Part shown: piece after piece, positions 22,017-33,714 of the stretch
Layout of the letters: each line of letters begins with the position of its first letter
Numbering within the stretch: the stretch's first letter is position 1
Assembly: GCA_038496445.1 (NCBI GenBank)
Contig: JALMLS010000431.1
Span: 1 to 38,029 of the forward strand
DNA: 38,029 nucleotides
Reading direction: 5' to 3'
DNA from: Trichosphaerium sp. ATCC 40318
Lineage: Eukaryota; Discosea; Flabellinia; Trichosidae
Made by a program: the position numbers and the translations under genes
The notes under the pieces: generated by a model
What the model was told of the DNA's origin: nothing
What the model saw: only the letters and a program-made list of their open reading frames with translations
The model's database searches: none

Positions 22017-25000
22017 ATGCCCGCGTCAAATGCAACACAGTTGCTTGTGATGCTGCGCAAGAACTATTGGCTCAAGAAACGCAGTCCTATCGGTACCGCT
22101 TGCGAAGTCGTGCTACCTATTTTTTTTGTACGACCCTATATTACTTGAGATACATGTCAACGTCAATTAATTGCTTGCTAGGCGTTTTTAGCGGCTTTAT
22201 TGGTGTTTTTGATTATTAGACTATCCAGCGGCGAGAACAACCAGCCTGTTGAGATACCGGCTGTGTTTGCAAAGAGGTACGATAAATTAGCGTCAACGCC
22301 GTTTTTCCGTCGATAAACGATCTGTCCCAAATGTCGCTGTTCAACGTCTCACAACTACTACAGTCTTGTAGAATGCCTTTCTGTAACATCTGGAGACTAT
22401 TCAGCTTGCAAATTTGGTGTAACACCTGCGAACAACCAAGACGTAGCAGACATATCTGAGGTTATCCTAGAACGCGTTATGGCGCCATTATCAAATAATA
22501 GTTTGTTACCGCTCCCACCGATGTTCAACACTTCTTCAATGCTGCAATTTTTTAACACAGAGGCTGACATGAGGAGCTTCTATGACGACAACTATGCTAG
22601 GTTGTGGGTTGGTACGAACGAACAAGGATTTTATAAAAATTTCTGTTTTTAGTAGCACATACTTTAAAATCATCAAAGTCGTGTTTTAATTTTAAAATTT
22701 GTTACGTTTGATGACTTTATGGAGTGTTAACACGCGCTACGTATCACTGTTCCACGTGGGCGGAATATCTATTTGCCGCACTGAAACTGACTTTCTTCAA
22801 GGCCTCGTTTTTGAACCATCAACCTCTGGTCCAACGGGATATAATTACAGATTGCTTATGAACGAGACGTATTTACCTTTCAGGTACAAAAAACAGTAGA
22901 GACGGAGAATTGTTACAAAACTAACAAAACTTTATTCAGAGTTGACAACGCCAACTGTCGTGATCAATTGACATCTAGCCGTCCTACCGAAGATACATCG
23001 TGCGTATCTAGTACTTTTATTTTTTCAAACCGGGAAGATCTTTTTTATTGTGCTGATGTATGTTGCTAGCGCGTCAGGATTTCTGTTTATCCAATTCCAA
23101 ACGGAGCTGACGCTCCTACAGTTCGCATTAAATGCCCTCAACTCAACCTTGCAGGCAACTTTTAATGTAACAATTCAACAATTCCCAACCACAGGTCGCG
23201 AATCTCTTGATTGTATTATGGCAGAGGTCTTTCCAGCGGTACGGAATACAGCCCACGAAAAGGATTTTTTTTGATTACTGACTTTTTTTTTCAGATTTTG
23301 GTTTGGTGTTACGTTCCAACGTGTATTGTACCAGTTCTTGCACTTGTCCGTGAACGTACTCAAAAAATTAAATCATTGATGGAGATGATGGGTTTGAATT
23401 CAAAGGTACAACAACAAAATCATCAAATCGTTTATTGTTTTTTTTTCTTTTCTGAGCTGCTGTTCTGTTCAAGAATTATACTGAATTGCGTAGATGTACT
23501 GGCTCTCTTGGCTTATAACAATGTCCATTCCCGTATTGATTGCTCACATTTCAATTTTTATATTTGGCTACGCATTTGGTGTGTTTGGTCACAGGCATGT
23601 TGCATTCACTAATAAGACTTGAACTAATCTCGTATTTAGTAATTTCATACTGCTGCTGATTTTCTACTTTCTGTGGGGCACATCAGTCTTAGCCTTTGCT
23701 TTCCTTATTTCTAACGCTGTATCAAACGCAAAGCTCGCAGGTGTTATTGGATTCTTCTTTATCTATCTTGTGCCTAATTTGTCCACTGCTCTTGTTTGTA
23801 CGCTTGAAATCTATTTTTTTTTGACGTGTTGTTTAGTGATGTGATACTTACTATTATAATTAGCTACTGGTCCTGGACTCATCTATATCGTAAGCCTACT
23901 ATCTCCGGTAGCTTTTCTTTTTGGCAACCGAGTGATAGTTGAGGCTGAAGTTCGTGAAGTTGGTATTAACTTCAGCAATGCTGGGACAGCTCAGTTCTCC
24001 CTTTATGCCCTGATGTTCATGCTTGTTATCGACACTCTTATATACTCTTTTTTTGCGTGGTACTTCAGCCAATTGAATGGAGGTAAACTTAAGCAATACA
24101 ACGGATTTTCAAACTAATGTTTTTAGGCGGCCTTGGCGCAAATGCCCAAAAGTGGTACTTTCCGTTCCAACCAAGTTTTTGGTGTCCTTCAAAAACCCAA
24201 AAGAAAAGAAGGAAGACTGTTAGAACAGATGCAGGTACGGTACTTCTTGTATTACTACCGCTCACTTGATAGTAGTTGGTGACCAAGAGGGTATTGATAC
24301 AGCTATAAACATGAAGACGAAGAAGAAAAAGAATATTGACGAAGACGCTTTTGAAGATGTTGACGAAGATCAGGAGATTGGAGTGTATATTCAAGGCTTA
24401 ACAAAGCGATTTAGAAACAAGACTGAAGATATTGACATTGTAGCTGTAGACGATATGAATTTGGAGTTATATAAGGGTCAAATATTTGCTCTTTTAGGTC
24501 ACAATGGCGCTGGAAAATCAACCGTACTCTTTTTTTAATTCATGCGTTGGTTCTTATACTTGTATAGACAATCAGCATGCTCACAGGTTTACTTGCACCT
24601 TCTAGTGGAGATGCCGAGATTGAGGGATACAGTATTTTGAGCCAAATGGACTACATTAAAGATGTCATTGGTTACTGCCCTCAGGTAAACTTTTCTCTAG
24701 CTTACTTGTTTTTGTTAACTTGGTTCTTTAGCATGATATTTTAATGAGTCAACTGACTGCTAAGGAACATTTGATATTGTTCGGCACCCTAAAGGGAGTT
24801 CCCTCTGACAAACTGTCATCTACCATTGATAAAGCTCTCGCAGAAGTCGGTTTGCAAGCAAAAAAAAATAAGACTGTGCACGGATTTTCAGGAGGCATGA
24901 AGCGTCGCTTGTCACTGAGTATTGCAATGATTGCTGATAGATCAGGCACGAACCGCTTTTCTATTTTCAACCACTAACTGTTTTTACCCAGTGTTATTCT

Positions 25001-28000
25001 TGGATGAACCTAGCTCTGGTATGGATCCAGTGTCAAGACGTCAAATATGGGATCTCCTCAAGTCCAAAAAAGAAAATAAGACTATTATTTTAACAACGCA
25101 TTTTATGGTAACCCTTTGACAGAAAGCATTACTACAAAACTAAATTGTTTTTTTTAGGAAGAAGCTGATATTCTAGGCGATAGAATTGCTATTATGAGTG
25201 ACGGTAATGTAGAGTGCTGTGGAAGTTCTTTGTTTCTAAAGAATAAGTACGGTGCTGGTTATTACCTATCTATTGAGAGGGATGATGACAAAAGTGATGA
25301 TGATATTTTAAAGTTGATACAAAGTACGATTTTACCTCCTTTTCTCTTGTAAACATTGCCCTTATTTTGGCGTAGAAAAGATAAAGAATGCAAAAGATAT
25401 AAGTGATGGCTCCTCCGACATGAAAGGTTTGTTTTATTACTTTTTTTTGAGATAGGTTTTTGCTCATTGTTTTCAGTTCTATTGCCGCTTGATGCTGTTT
25501 CAAAGTTTCCTAAGCTATTCGATACCCTTGAAAAAGAGGCTAAGAAGAACAAGAAAGGTAAACATGTTATTTTACCACTGTTGGTTACTAACGTATTTCT
25601 TCTGTAGGTCTTGACATCAAAGGATGCGGTATCTCCATGACTACCTTGGAAGATGTCTTTTTGACAATATCAAAGAAGCATTATGATGCTGAAATAGAAG
25701 ACGATAGCAGTTCAGAGGGTATAAACAAAGCAGACCTTACTGACGTCAGAATAGATGGCATAAATTTAGATGGTATGCCCTTGTGATTTGTCCCTTTCAA
25801 TTTATTTATATGCAATAGACGAACTTCCTTCAGCCAAAACACGCCATGCTTCTGGTTGGCAACAATTCTGTGCTCTGTTCAAGGTGTACTACCTATCTAT
25901 GAGACGTTATCTTTGTATGAGCATCTTTCTCTTTTTGCTTCCGCTCCTCTTGGCAATTCTTGGTATTTTTATCGCTAAAGTAGGCGGTAGCTCAACTCCA
26001 GACCCAGAGGCAGACTCGCTGGATTTTTCGTACGTGTTGTTATCTTCTGACACGCAACGTGTTGTTAAAGATATTTAGGGCAATCACGCCTTTGATAGTC
26101 CCATATGTACAGGATGCTGCTGTAAATGCCTCAGCGCTACTAGAATCCGTCACTTTGCCTGCTGTGCAGTTTGTACAACAGCAAGACTTTGATTCTTTGG
26201 CAGATTATATACTCAACGATCCTGCCACGCCTGATGTAGCCAGTCAACATCGTCACTTTGCTTACAGGTTTAATGCTGTAAATGCAAGTGCGTTTGATGT
26301 CACTATAATGTACAATGACACGGAACCACTTTCAATGGCTACTGGCATGAATATGTTTACAAAGATGGTTGCATCACTCTTGTTGAATGTTCCTCTTGCT
26401 ACACAAAACATCACAACAGTACGAAGTGTTTTATATATTAGCTGTTAGCAATTTTTTCATTATATTAACTTGTTCCTACAGAATCTTTTGGGAGCTACCA
26501 AGGCGCCTTTAACAGGTAGAACAACTGACAGAAATGGTACCGGCCTCATAGGTTTGGTTTTATTCTTGGCCGCTGTAAATATCTTGGTCATTAAAGCTAG
26601 AAAAATTGTTGATGAAAGACAACAGAACATTAGATTCTTGATGGAACTATCTGGTATGCGCCCTTCGGCTTACTGGGCTGCTAAAGGTCTTGGCGACTTT
26701 CTGTTACTACAGTTGAGTTTCGTGCTTGTATACATAGCGCTGTTTATTGGGCGGAGTAAGTTTCTTTGCATATTTTTTTTGTATTACTTTCACTAACAGC
26801 GATTCAGTTGATGCGTTTGAAGGCATTAACTTTTTTGGCCTGATCATCGTAACAGAACTTTACCTTATTTCTCTTCTCTTCTTTAATTACGCTTTCACTC
26901 AGTTCTTTGATAAGGGATCCACTGCGTTCAGTGCGTATTACTACAAGATTTTCTTTACCAATCTGTTTACACTTTTTTTTAGAGTGGCTTCTAGTCGTAA
27001 ATGTTGCAGCAGCGTTCATACCAGGAATTGCTGTACTTCTTATTGATGTTGCACTTGGTTCTGCTAGTGAATCAGTACAAAAGGGTTTTGATGATATTGC
27101 ACCATACCTGAACTCAATCGTTCCACATGCGGCATATGTTGCAGCTATTGACGATTTGGAGACAATGAGTACTATAAACTTCTTGTTGGATAGGGGTACA
27201 TAGTTTAAAAAACAAAACCGTTTATGTGGGTTATTCAACCGCTTATTTTTAACCAGAGCAAACCTTTACAAACTTATTCAAATGGGGAAACAACTTAACT
27301 CTACGTATTGTGGCAATGCTTGTTCAAACCGTGATTGCTATAATTGTTCTGTGGATAATGGATATCAAAAACGACTCTATAAAAAAACACATACCCTCTC
27401 GTAAGCCAATCAAATATCTTAACCTTTTTGATTAACATTGAGTCCTTTAGAAACGTCAATGCGAAATGCTCCTGCAAAGCTTCCTATGGATGATGATGTA
27501 CGTGCTGAGTCAGATAAGCTTCAAAACGATCCAGGCTATGATCCAGTTGTTCAAGCAAGAGATGTTTGGAAGCGCTATGGCAGTTATCATTCTGTTCGTG
27601 GCATAAGTATGGGCATGCAAAAACAAGAGTGTTTCGGATTACTGGGCCCTAATGGCGCTGGCAAGACTACCACAATTGGAATGTTAACCAGACGCATTGC
27701 TCCTTGGGCTGGAGATATTTCTTTGGGTGGTCAGACTGTGTATCAAGACAAGCATACCCTTTATAACAACACTCATATTGGTACGTTACCAAGAAATCGT
27801 TGAACCTTCTTGTAGTATTAACTGTTAGTTTGAAGGATGTTGTCTACAGTTCGATGCTCTGTATGGTTACTTGACACCTGCTGAACACTTAGATCTCTAT
27901 TTACGCTTAAGAAATGATGTAAGTGATATTGATGTAAAGCGTGCTGTTCATAATGCTTTGGATAACATTACTTTAATTCCATACAAATCGAGGTACATGA

Positions 28001-29010
28001 AAATATAAAAAAAACCCGTCACGTGACATTTCCACTAATTTAATAACTTACAGAATGTCAAAGAACTTGAGTGGTGGTAACAAACGTAAACTCTCAGTTG
28101 CTATCTCTATGCTTCCTGGAAACTCAGTTGGTGCGTATTAGCCTGAAATCTTACCTATTTTTTTTGTTAACGTCATGTTCTAGTGTTCCTTGATGAACCT
28201 AGTACTGGTATGGATCCTTCTGCCAGGCGGTCTTTATGGAACGTTGTGAAAGAAGAGCAACGCCGAAATGATAGATGTATAGTTCTTACTACACACTCAA
28301 TGGAAGAAGCTGAAGCATTGTGCTCCCGTATTGGTATCATGGTATTAGGAGAGCTCAAGTGCTTGGGTACAACACAGCATCTAAAAACGCGGTTTGGAAA
28401 AGGTAAACAAAAAAATTGTATGTTGTTTTTGCTAAGTTTGTTTCTTTTCTTAGGCTACCGTTTGAACATAACAGCATCTGCTTCCGATAAAGATATTCTT
28501 TGCAAGTATGCAGATTCCTTGGCGGATTCAGGAAAAGCAACGCTTTTGGAGCAATTTTCTGGGCACTTCACGTTTGATCTTGGACAGCTAAAGTCGCTTG
28601 CAAGAGTATTCCGTGCTATTGAGGATGAAAAAGATAACCTTGGTATCTTAGATTATTCTGTGTCACAGACATCATTAGAACAGGTATTCTTGCACTTTGC
28701 ACAGCAACAAACACGGGGAGACGATGAAGAAGCGTCAGGAAAACCTATGGCTCCTGCTTTAGATGTACAACCTTTAAGCTCAGACGCAAATGATTCCTCT
28801 GAAGTAGAATCAGTTCAAGAAGAAGAATCAGCACAACAATACTCGGCACCAAAGGAGTCCGATGAAGCATTAGTACAAGAAAACTCAAGTGAAGAGTCTG
28901 AAGAGTATGATGAAGCATCTGAGGATGAGTCTGGAGAAGAGTCCGAAGAGTCAGTACAAGAGGGCTCAAGTGAAGACGAATCCAGTGATGCTGATGTTGA
29001 GATGGTGTAA
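22017..29010 (+). CDS. Full-length ABCA-type ABC transporter
   Basis: Thirty exons with all phases closing give 1754 residues. The layout is TMD1-NBD1-TMD2-NBD2. The N terminus ([18 protein letters not shown]) is typical of ABCA proteins. NBD1 has Walker [11 protein letters not shown] (near residue 563), signature [11 protein letters not shown], Walker [14 protein letters not shown] and switch His TTHFMEEAD. NBD2 has [10 protein letters not shown] (near 1375), [22 protein letters not shown] and TTHSMEEAE. Both ATP sites look competent. Each half has an ectodomain loop after its first TM helix and a multi-helix block with the ABCA motif ([32 protein letters not shown]). The last exon adds about 110 residues of Ser/Glu-rich acidic tail. 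ABCA proteins mostly move lipids across membranes; the substrate here is unknown. Introns 8 and 14 appear to use GC donors (23595, 24946). A CACGTG lies in intron 27. Confidence 0.94.
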
Positions 29011-29599
29011 GAACATGCTCATGGAGCATTGCAGTGGCCGATTACTAACCCAATTACCACCCTTGGCTATGTACATATCAAAGCGATTGAGCCACAAAAA
29101 ATAATGTTGATAACAAAATAAAACTAATATTAACTTAATGTGTGTTTTAATAAACTCCTATTGATGGAATATATTGTATAGCGTATAAAAGTCATTGCAT
29201 TGTTGTGAATGCAAGTTTGTGCCTTGATTTACAATGATGTGGTGTTGTGTAATAACGTAATTGTGTACATGTTCTTTATTTTGTTGGCAAAACCTTTGTG
29301 CCAGTTAAATAAAATGTTGTATTGAATAATTACTCATATAACATTGTATTTATTATATTGTGTGCAAGTTGATAGAAATCATAGCTATCATAGTATAAAA
29401 ACCCCAAAAGAAGGCTAGGCACAGAGTGTAACAAACAGATGCCTAAAATCCAAACTACATCATAAAGGTAAAGTGTAAACAACAATAAAAGATGTAAAGT
29501 AACAATAAGGGAAATAATTAATCAAAACCTAAGCATTGTACTTTGTGCACAAGTAATAATAAATAGTAGCAAATAAAGCTGTAATGTAAATGAATTGTA
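29011..29599. other. AT-rich intergenic region after the ABC transporter
   Basis: Strongly AT-rich, with many AATAAA-like hexamers and no open frame of note on either strand. It marks the transition from the gene-dense part to the repeat-rich part of the window. Confidence 0.45.
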
Positions 29600-29832
29600 C
29601 CCTAGCCCTAATTCCTATTAGGGTTGTAAACCTAACCCTAGCCCTAACAACCAACAATTGTTCTATAATTGTTAGGGTTATAAACCTAACCCTAGCCCTA
29701 AATCACATATTGTAATTACCAGCTAAAACCGTAGCCCTAGTAGATTATAATAACGATTAAAGTTATAGCCTAGAAGCCAATTAGAGTTAAGATTACCTAA
29801 ACCTCTAGGGTTTAGGGTTTAGGAGTCTGCTA
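29600..29832. repeat. Degenerate telomere-like repeats in both orientations
   Basis: Blocks of CCCTAACCCTAGCCCTAA type alternate with TTAGGGTT and TTTAGGGTTTAGG. One segment (TAAACCTAACCCTAGCCCTAA) occurs at about 29626 and 29681, giving a partial 55-base tandem. Head-to-head TTAGGGTT/AACCCTA pairs can form short hairpins. This is interstitial telomere-like sequence, not a chromosome end, since coding DNA continues on both sides. Confidence 0.6.
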
Positions 29833-30044
29833 CTATTTTTTTTTTCAAACCTTACATTTGCTTGTTAGTAACGTTTCGAGCTAATTTTGCCACATGCTAT
29901 TGCATGTAGAAATTTTCGTATGTTACAAGGGTCATAAAGATTAGTCCTTGTCATAATTTTGCATTTTTCTCATTATTTTCTTACTATTGTCTACATACAC
30001 AATTGTCATCAACAATGTCAATTGCATGTTTGAAATTGTGCATG

Positions 30045-30186
30045 AAACTAAAGTGTTTGTTTGAATTACAAAGACTTTAAGCAGATTCAGTGAAATAGCC
30101 TTGATAAAACTAAAGTGTATGTTTGAATTATAAAAACTTTGAAGAGATTCAATGAAATTGACATAATAAAACTAAAGTGCATGTTT
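30045..30186. repeat. 62-base tandem repeat, about 2.3 copies
   Basis: Units begin AAACTAAAGTGTNTGTTTGAATTA near 30045, 30107 and (partial) 30169. The first two are about 85 percent alike by eye. The array ends about 170 bases before the orphan first exon at 30353. Confidence 0.6.
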
Positions 30187-30312
30187 ATTTATTATTTGAT
30201 AAATAACAATGTATGTACACTTTTTTTTTTTTTTATAATTATTAATCAATTTCAAAGAACGTAGGTGTCCCCTGGTATTGACATACATATGCATGTGTGA
30301 TTCAATCGCCGT

Positions 30313-30318
30313 CACGTG
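30313..30318. promoter_or_regulatory. CACGTG E-box before the orphan first exon
   Basis: CACGTG lies inside GTCACGTGA, 35 bases upstream of ATG 30353. This spacing is close to that seen at the MFS and dymeclin genes. Confidence 0.35.
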
Positions 30319-30352
30319 ATATTGTCTTAGTTTGACTTTATCAAAACACAGG

Positions 30353-30437
30353 ATGAGCAACAACAATGCAGACTCTCCTACATCTAAGGGCTCTGAAAAG
30401 CCTATAAATGCTAGGAGAATACCCAAGCAGAAAAAAG
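30353..30437 (+). pseudogene. Orphan first exon, paralogous to exon 1 of the downstream 1021-residue gene
   Basis: ATG 30353 opens 28 codons of hydrophilic sequence (MSNNNADSPTSKGSEKPINA, ending in a basic IPKQKK run) and reaches a phase-1 donor GTACCAAC. Exon 1 of the downstream gene (31570-31666) has the same size range, the same acidic-then-basic character, the same phase and donor GTACTAAC. In both, the next feature is a T-rich stretch and a perfect 21-bp-stem hairpin. No matching second exon follows here: a minisatellite occupies the next 500 bases. It is a truncated duplicate, or an alternative first exon skipping to 32537; splice phase would allow either. Confidence 0.55.
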
Positions 30438-30465
30438 GTACCAACTTCCTTCTTTTTTTTTTTAT

Positions 30466-30512
30466 CCCCTTCCATTAGGCTTTATTAATTAAATAAAGCC
30501 TAATGGAAGGGG
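30466..30512 (+). repeat. Perfect hairpin A: 21-bp stem, 5-base loop
   Basis: The left arm 30466-30486 starts CCCCTTCCATTAGG and pairs without mismatch to 30492-30512. It is followed by TTTTTTTG, ATTTTAAAGGGTT and a CCCTAATTTTTC segment. The same flanking order follows hairpin B at 31700-31754, although the stem sequence differs. Confidence 0.85.
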
Positions 30513-30723
30513 TTTTTTTGATTTTAAAGGGTTTTTTTAAATCCCTAATTTTTCTTTGAATATTTTTCGTTGAACCTCGTCGCACATGTATACGCATGTC
30601 ATGATAGGTCGCCATAGCAAAGCATTTGAGGACATATTCTATGTGTATCAATGTTAGCTATGTGCTTTATCGTGTACAGGCATATATGTGTTTTTGATGG
30701 GTTTATTTTTAATATTAATTATA

Positions 30724-31173
30724 TAACAAGTCAATGTATGTACGCATACGTTCCGAGGTCGGAACTCATGTTTACATACATTGACTTTTTTGGATTACGT
30801 TCCGAGCTCGGAACGTATGTTTACATACGTTGACCTGTTCGGGTATGTCCCGAGCTCGGAACGTACGTTTACATACGTTGACCTGTTCGGGTACGTCCCG
30901 AGCTCGGAACATACGTTTACATACGTTGACCTGTTCGGGTACGTTCCGAGGTCGGAACTCATGTTTACATACATTGACTTTTTTGGATTACGTTCCGAGC
31001 TTGGGACGTACGTTTACATATGTTGACCTGTTCGGGTACGTTCCGAGCTCGGGACGTACGTTTACATACGTTGACCTGTTCGAGTACGTTTCGAGCTCGG
31101 AACGTACGTTTACATACGTTGACCTGTTTGGATACGTTCCGAGCTCGGAACGTATGTTTACATACATTGTTTT
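30724..31173. repeat. 48-base minisatellite, about nine units, with four-unit higher-order period
   Basis: Units recur every 48-49 bases, with cores at about 30751, 30800, 30849, 30897, 30944, 30993, 31041, 31089 and 31138. Each combines TTCCGAGCTCGGAACGTACG, a palindromic GAGCTC core, with TTTACATACGTTGACCTGTTC. Units 1 and 5 share private variants (GAGGTCGGAACTCATG, TTTTTTGGATTACG), so a four-unit block of about 193 bases was duplicated. Because 48 is a multiple of three and the unit lacks stops, several frames stay open; I do not regard these as genes. Confidence 0.85.
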
Positions 31174-31211
31174 ATATATTTGGTTGATATTTCTATTTTA
31201 ACTTGTTTATT

Positions 31212-31242
31212 GTTAGGGTTAGGTTTTAGGGTTAGGGTTTAG
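31212..31242 (+). repeat. Short telomere-like block
   Basis: GTTAGGGTTAGG followed by TTTTAGGGTTAGGGTTTAGG directly borders the right side of the minisatellite. Together with 29600-29832 it brackets the orphan exon and the minisatellite. Confidence 0.6.
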
Positions 31243-31569
31243 GAGTATGTACCAACCCTATTTTTTTGTACACTACTCTACCCTGTTGTAAAATTTTTTC
31301 GATTTTTTTGGCTTTTTTTTATGTTTTTTGCACATACAATCTCCCTGTAGGGTTACAGCAAGATAGGGTTTTTTACAAACCCAGGACCTCATCAACAATC
31401 TTGCAAACTGTCAAATTCTCATTTTTTTCTTACTTTTTTTAAACAGGCGAAATTTCCGATTCACATTTCGAAACACGAAATTTTCCTGTCTATTTCTCAA
31501 CGCAATTATTGGGGGAAAAAAAGCCTCATTTTACTTTTTTGACTTTTCATAAATCAAGGATGAGCTCAG

Positions 31570-32764
31570 ATGAAGACTTCTCTCATAAACATTGAGTTTT
31601 CTGATGAGGATGAGCCCTCCAAAGAAGCTGATGGTAAGCCCAGGCTCAGGAGGAAGAGAGTACTAGGTACTAACCTCTTTTTTACTCTTTGTTTTTTTTA
31701 AAACCCCCTTTATTAGTCTTATTTTAATTTTTAAAGACTAATAAAGGGGGTTTTTTTGCTTTTAAATGGTTTTTTCAAAACCCTTAATTTTTCAAATAAA
31801 TTTCGAAAAAAAATGACGGTTTTTGTACACGGTTTCCATGTGTCCGATTTTTTCGTTACCATGCGGTTTTTTTGCATGGTAGAACCAAACCCAAACGAGG
31901 GTTTCGTAACACGCAGAACGTGTGTGCGTTGTTTTTCATTTGGTTTTGGTTCACACTGTTTTATTTTGCTTTAATTTTCAACAGCGAGCTCGCCGTGGCA
32001 TTAGAACACGTATATCGCGTGTTAGAAAGTCGCGCTAGTTGGCGGTTGGTTTTGGTACACAATTAAATTGTGTACTTTTTTTTTAATTTTTTTTGTTGTT
32101 TTGCTTTTTTTACAGACCATGAGCTCGCTGTACGGTTTTAAACACGCTTTTTACGTGTTTGTACATGACCGCGAGCTCGTGGTCGGTTTTTGTACACATA
32201 AAAAGTGTGTACTTTTTTAAAAACCGTTTTTTTATAAAGTCTTGCTTTATAACTGACTGTAAGCTTGCTGCATGGTATACAACACATGTTTATTGTGTTC
32301 ATACCTGACCGCGAGCTCGCGGTCGGTTTTTGTACACATAAAAAGTGTGTACTTTTTAAAAAACCGTTTTTTTTTTATAAAGTCTTGCTTTATAACTGAC
32401 TGCAAGCTTGCCGTTGTGTACGTAACACGTTTTTAATGTGTTCGTTTCCGACCGCGAGCTCGAGGTCATACTTTCCACACAAAAAAAACGTGTTTGTATA
32501 TTTATTTAATGTGCCATCTTCTAATACTCTTTTTAGCTCCAACAAGCCCTGGTTGGATGATTGTGAGTACCCATGGAAACCACAACACTGAAACAAAAAT
32601 TGTGGGTACTTTCATTGGAGAACACAGAGATGTTATCTTTGGTTTTGAGTAAGTTGGTTGTTTTTTTGGTTTTTTTTTTGTTTTGTCCATTTTTTTTTTT
32701 TTATCCATTAAATTTTGCGTTCTATGCAACACGCGTGTCGCATGTTCGTAAACGTAGCTGTCAT

Positions 32765-32810
<46 letters not shown>

Positions 32811-33683
32811 TTTTAATTCATTTCAACTAATTTATCTATGTAGAGGTGTTATCATAGCCAACCAGTTGGTTTATGCTAAAACCATGCCCATCAAGAGGAT
32901 GAAGAGATGCCTAAATGGGTTTTTTGCTGCCAGCTTTGACAATGTGTTGGAGTCCCAAATAACTCCTAACAACAAGCTGAAGGCAGCATTCAAGGTACGT
33001 TTTCCTATACGTACACGTTCGGGCTGTGTTCGTTTTATTTCAGTTTTTTTTTTTAATTTTTTTTTGATTTTTTTCCCTAAAGTATTCATAACACATTTTT
33101 CATGTGTCGAACGTGCGACCGCGAGCTCGCGGTCGTGTACGAACACTTAAATATCCTGTTGTAAAATCGTCGGCTTTTAGTGGTTTTTTTTTTTTTTTTT
33201 TTTTTAAATTAATTTGTTTCTGTAGGAGAGATTTCCATTTGTTGAAGGAGTAGACCAACTGCAGAAGTTTATCAAAGACGTCAGAAAAATCTACTCCTCG
33301 GACGAAGAAAAGTGGTGGAAGCCGATGCACTTCGAAGGCAACTACACCAGAGATTACAAAGAGCACGAACCCATGCCGAGAGAACACGGAGATGAGGAAT
33401 CAGAGGTAGAGGAGAAGGAGAGAAATGGATGGATTATAAGCTGCAAGTGGAGACAGTTGTATTGGCAGGTGCTACTCTGGACTGGCATATTCTACACAGC
33501 CATGGGACTTCATGTCACAGATTCTTGGTACTACATTGCCCTTCTTTTGGTCCATTTTAGAGATTCCTTGAGCTTTGGCAATGATTCAGATTTCCATCTC
33601 TTTGTGGAGTAAGTAACAATTTTCGCGATATTTTTTTAACACGCGTTCAACGTGTTCGAAAACGAACGACGTTCATTTTTTTG

Positions 33684-33714
<31 letters not shown>

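Noticed and set aside
22699-22801. Open frame upstream of the fourth ABC-transporter exon
   Set aside because: The alignment of conserved ABCA sequence (LWV|GLVFEP) shows this part is intron; the acceptor is TTCTTCAAG at 22801.
30724-31173. CRISPR-like array
   Set aside because: The whole unit is conserved, so there are no variable spacers, and the host is a eukaryote.
30781-31201. Plus-strand ORFs encoding tandem 16-residue repeats
   Set aside because: The 48-base minisatellite unit is a multiple of three without stops, so more than one frame is open. There is no start context, splice signal or non-repeat flanking domain.
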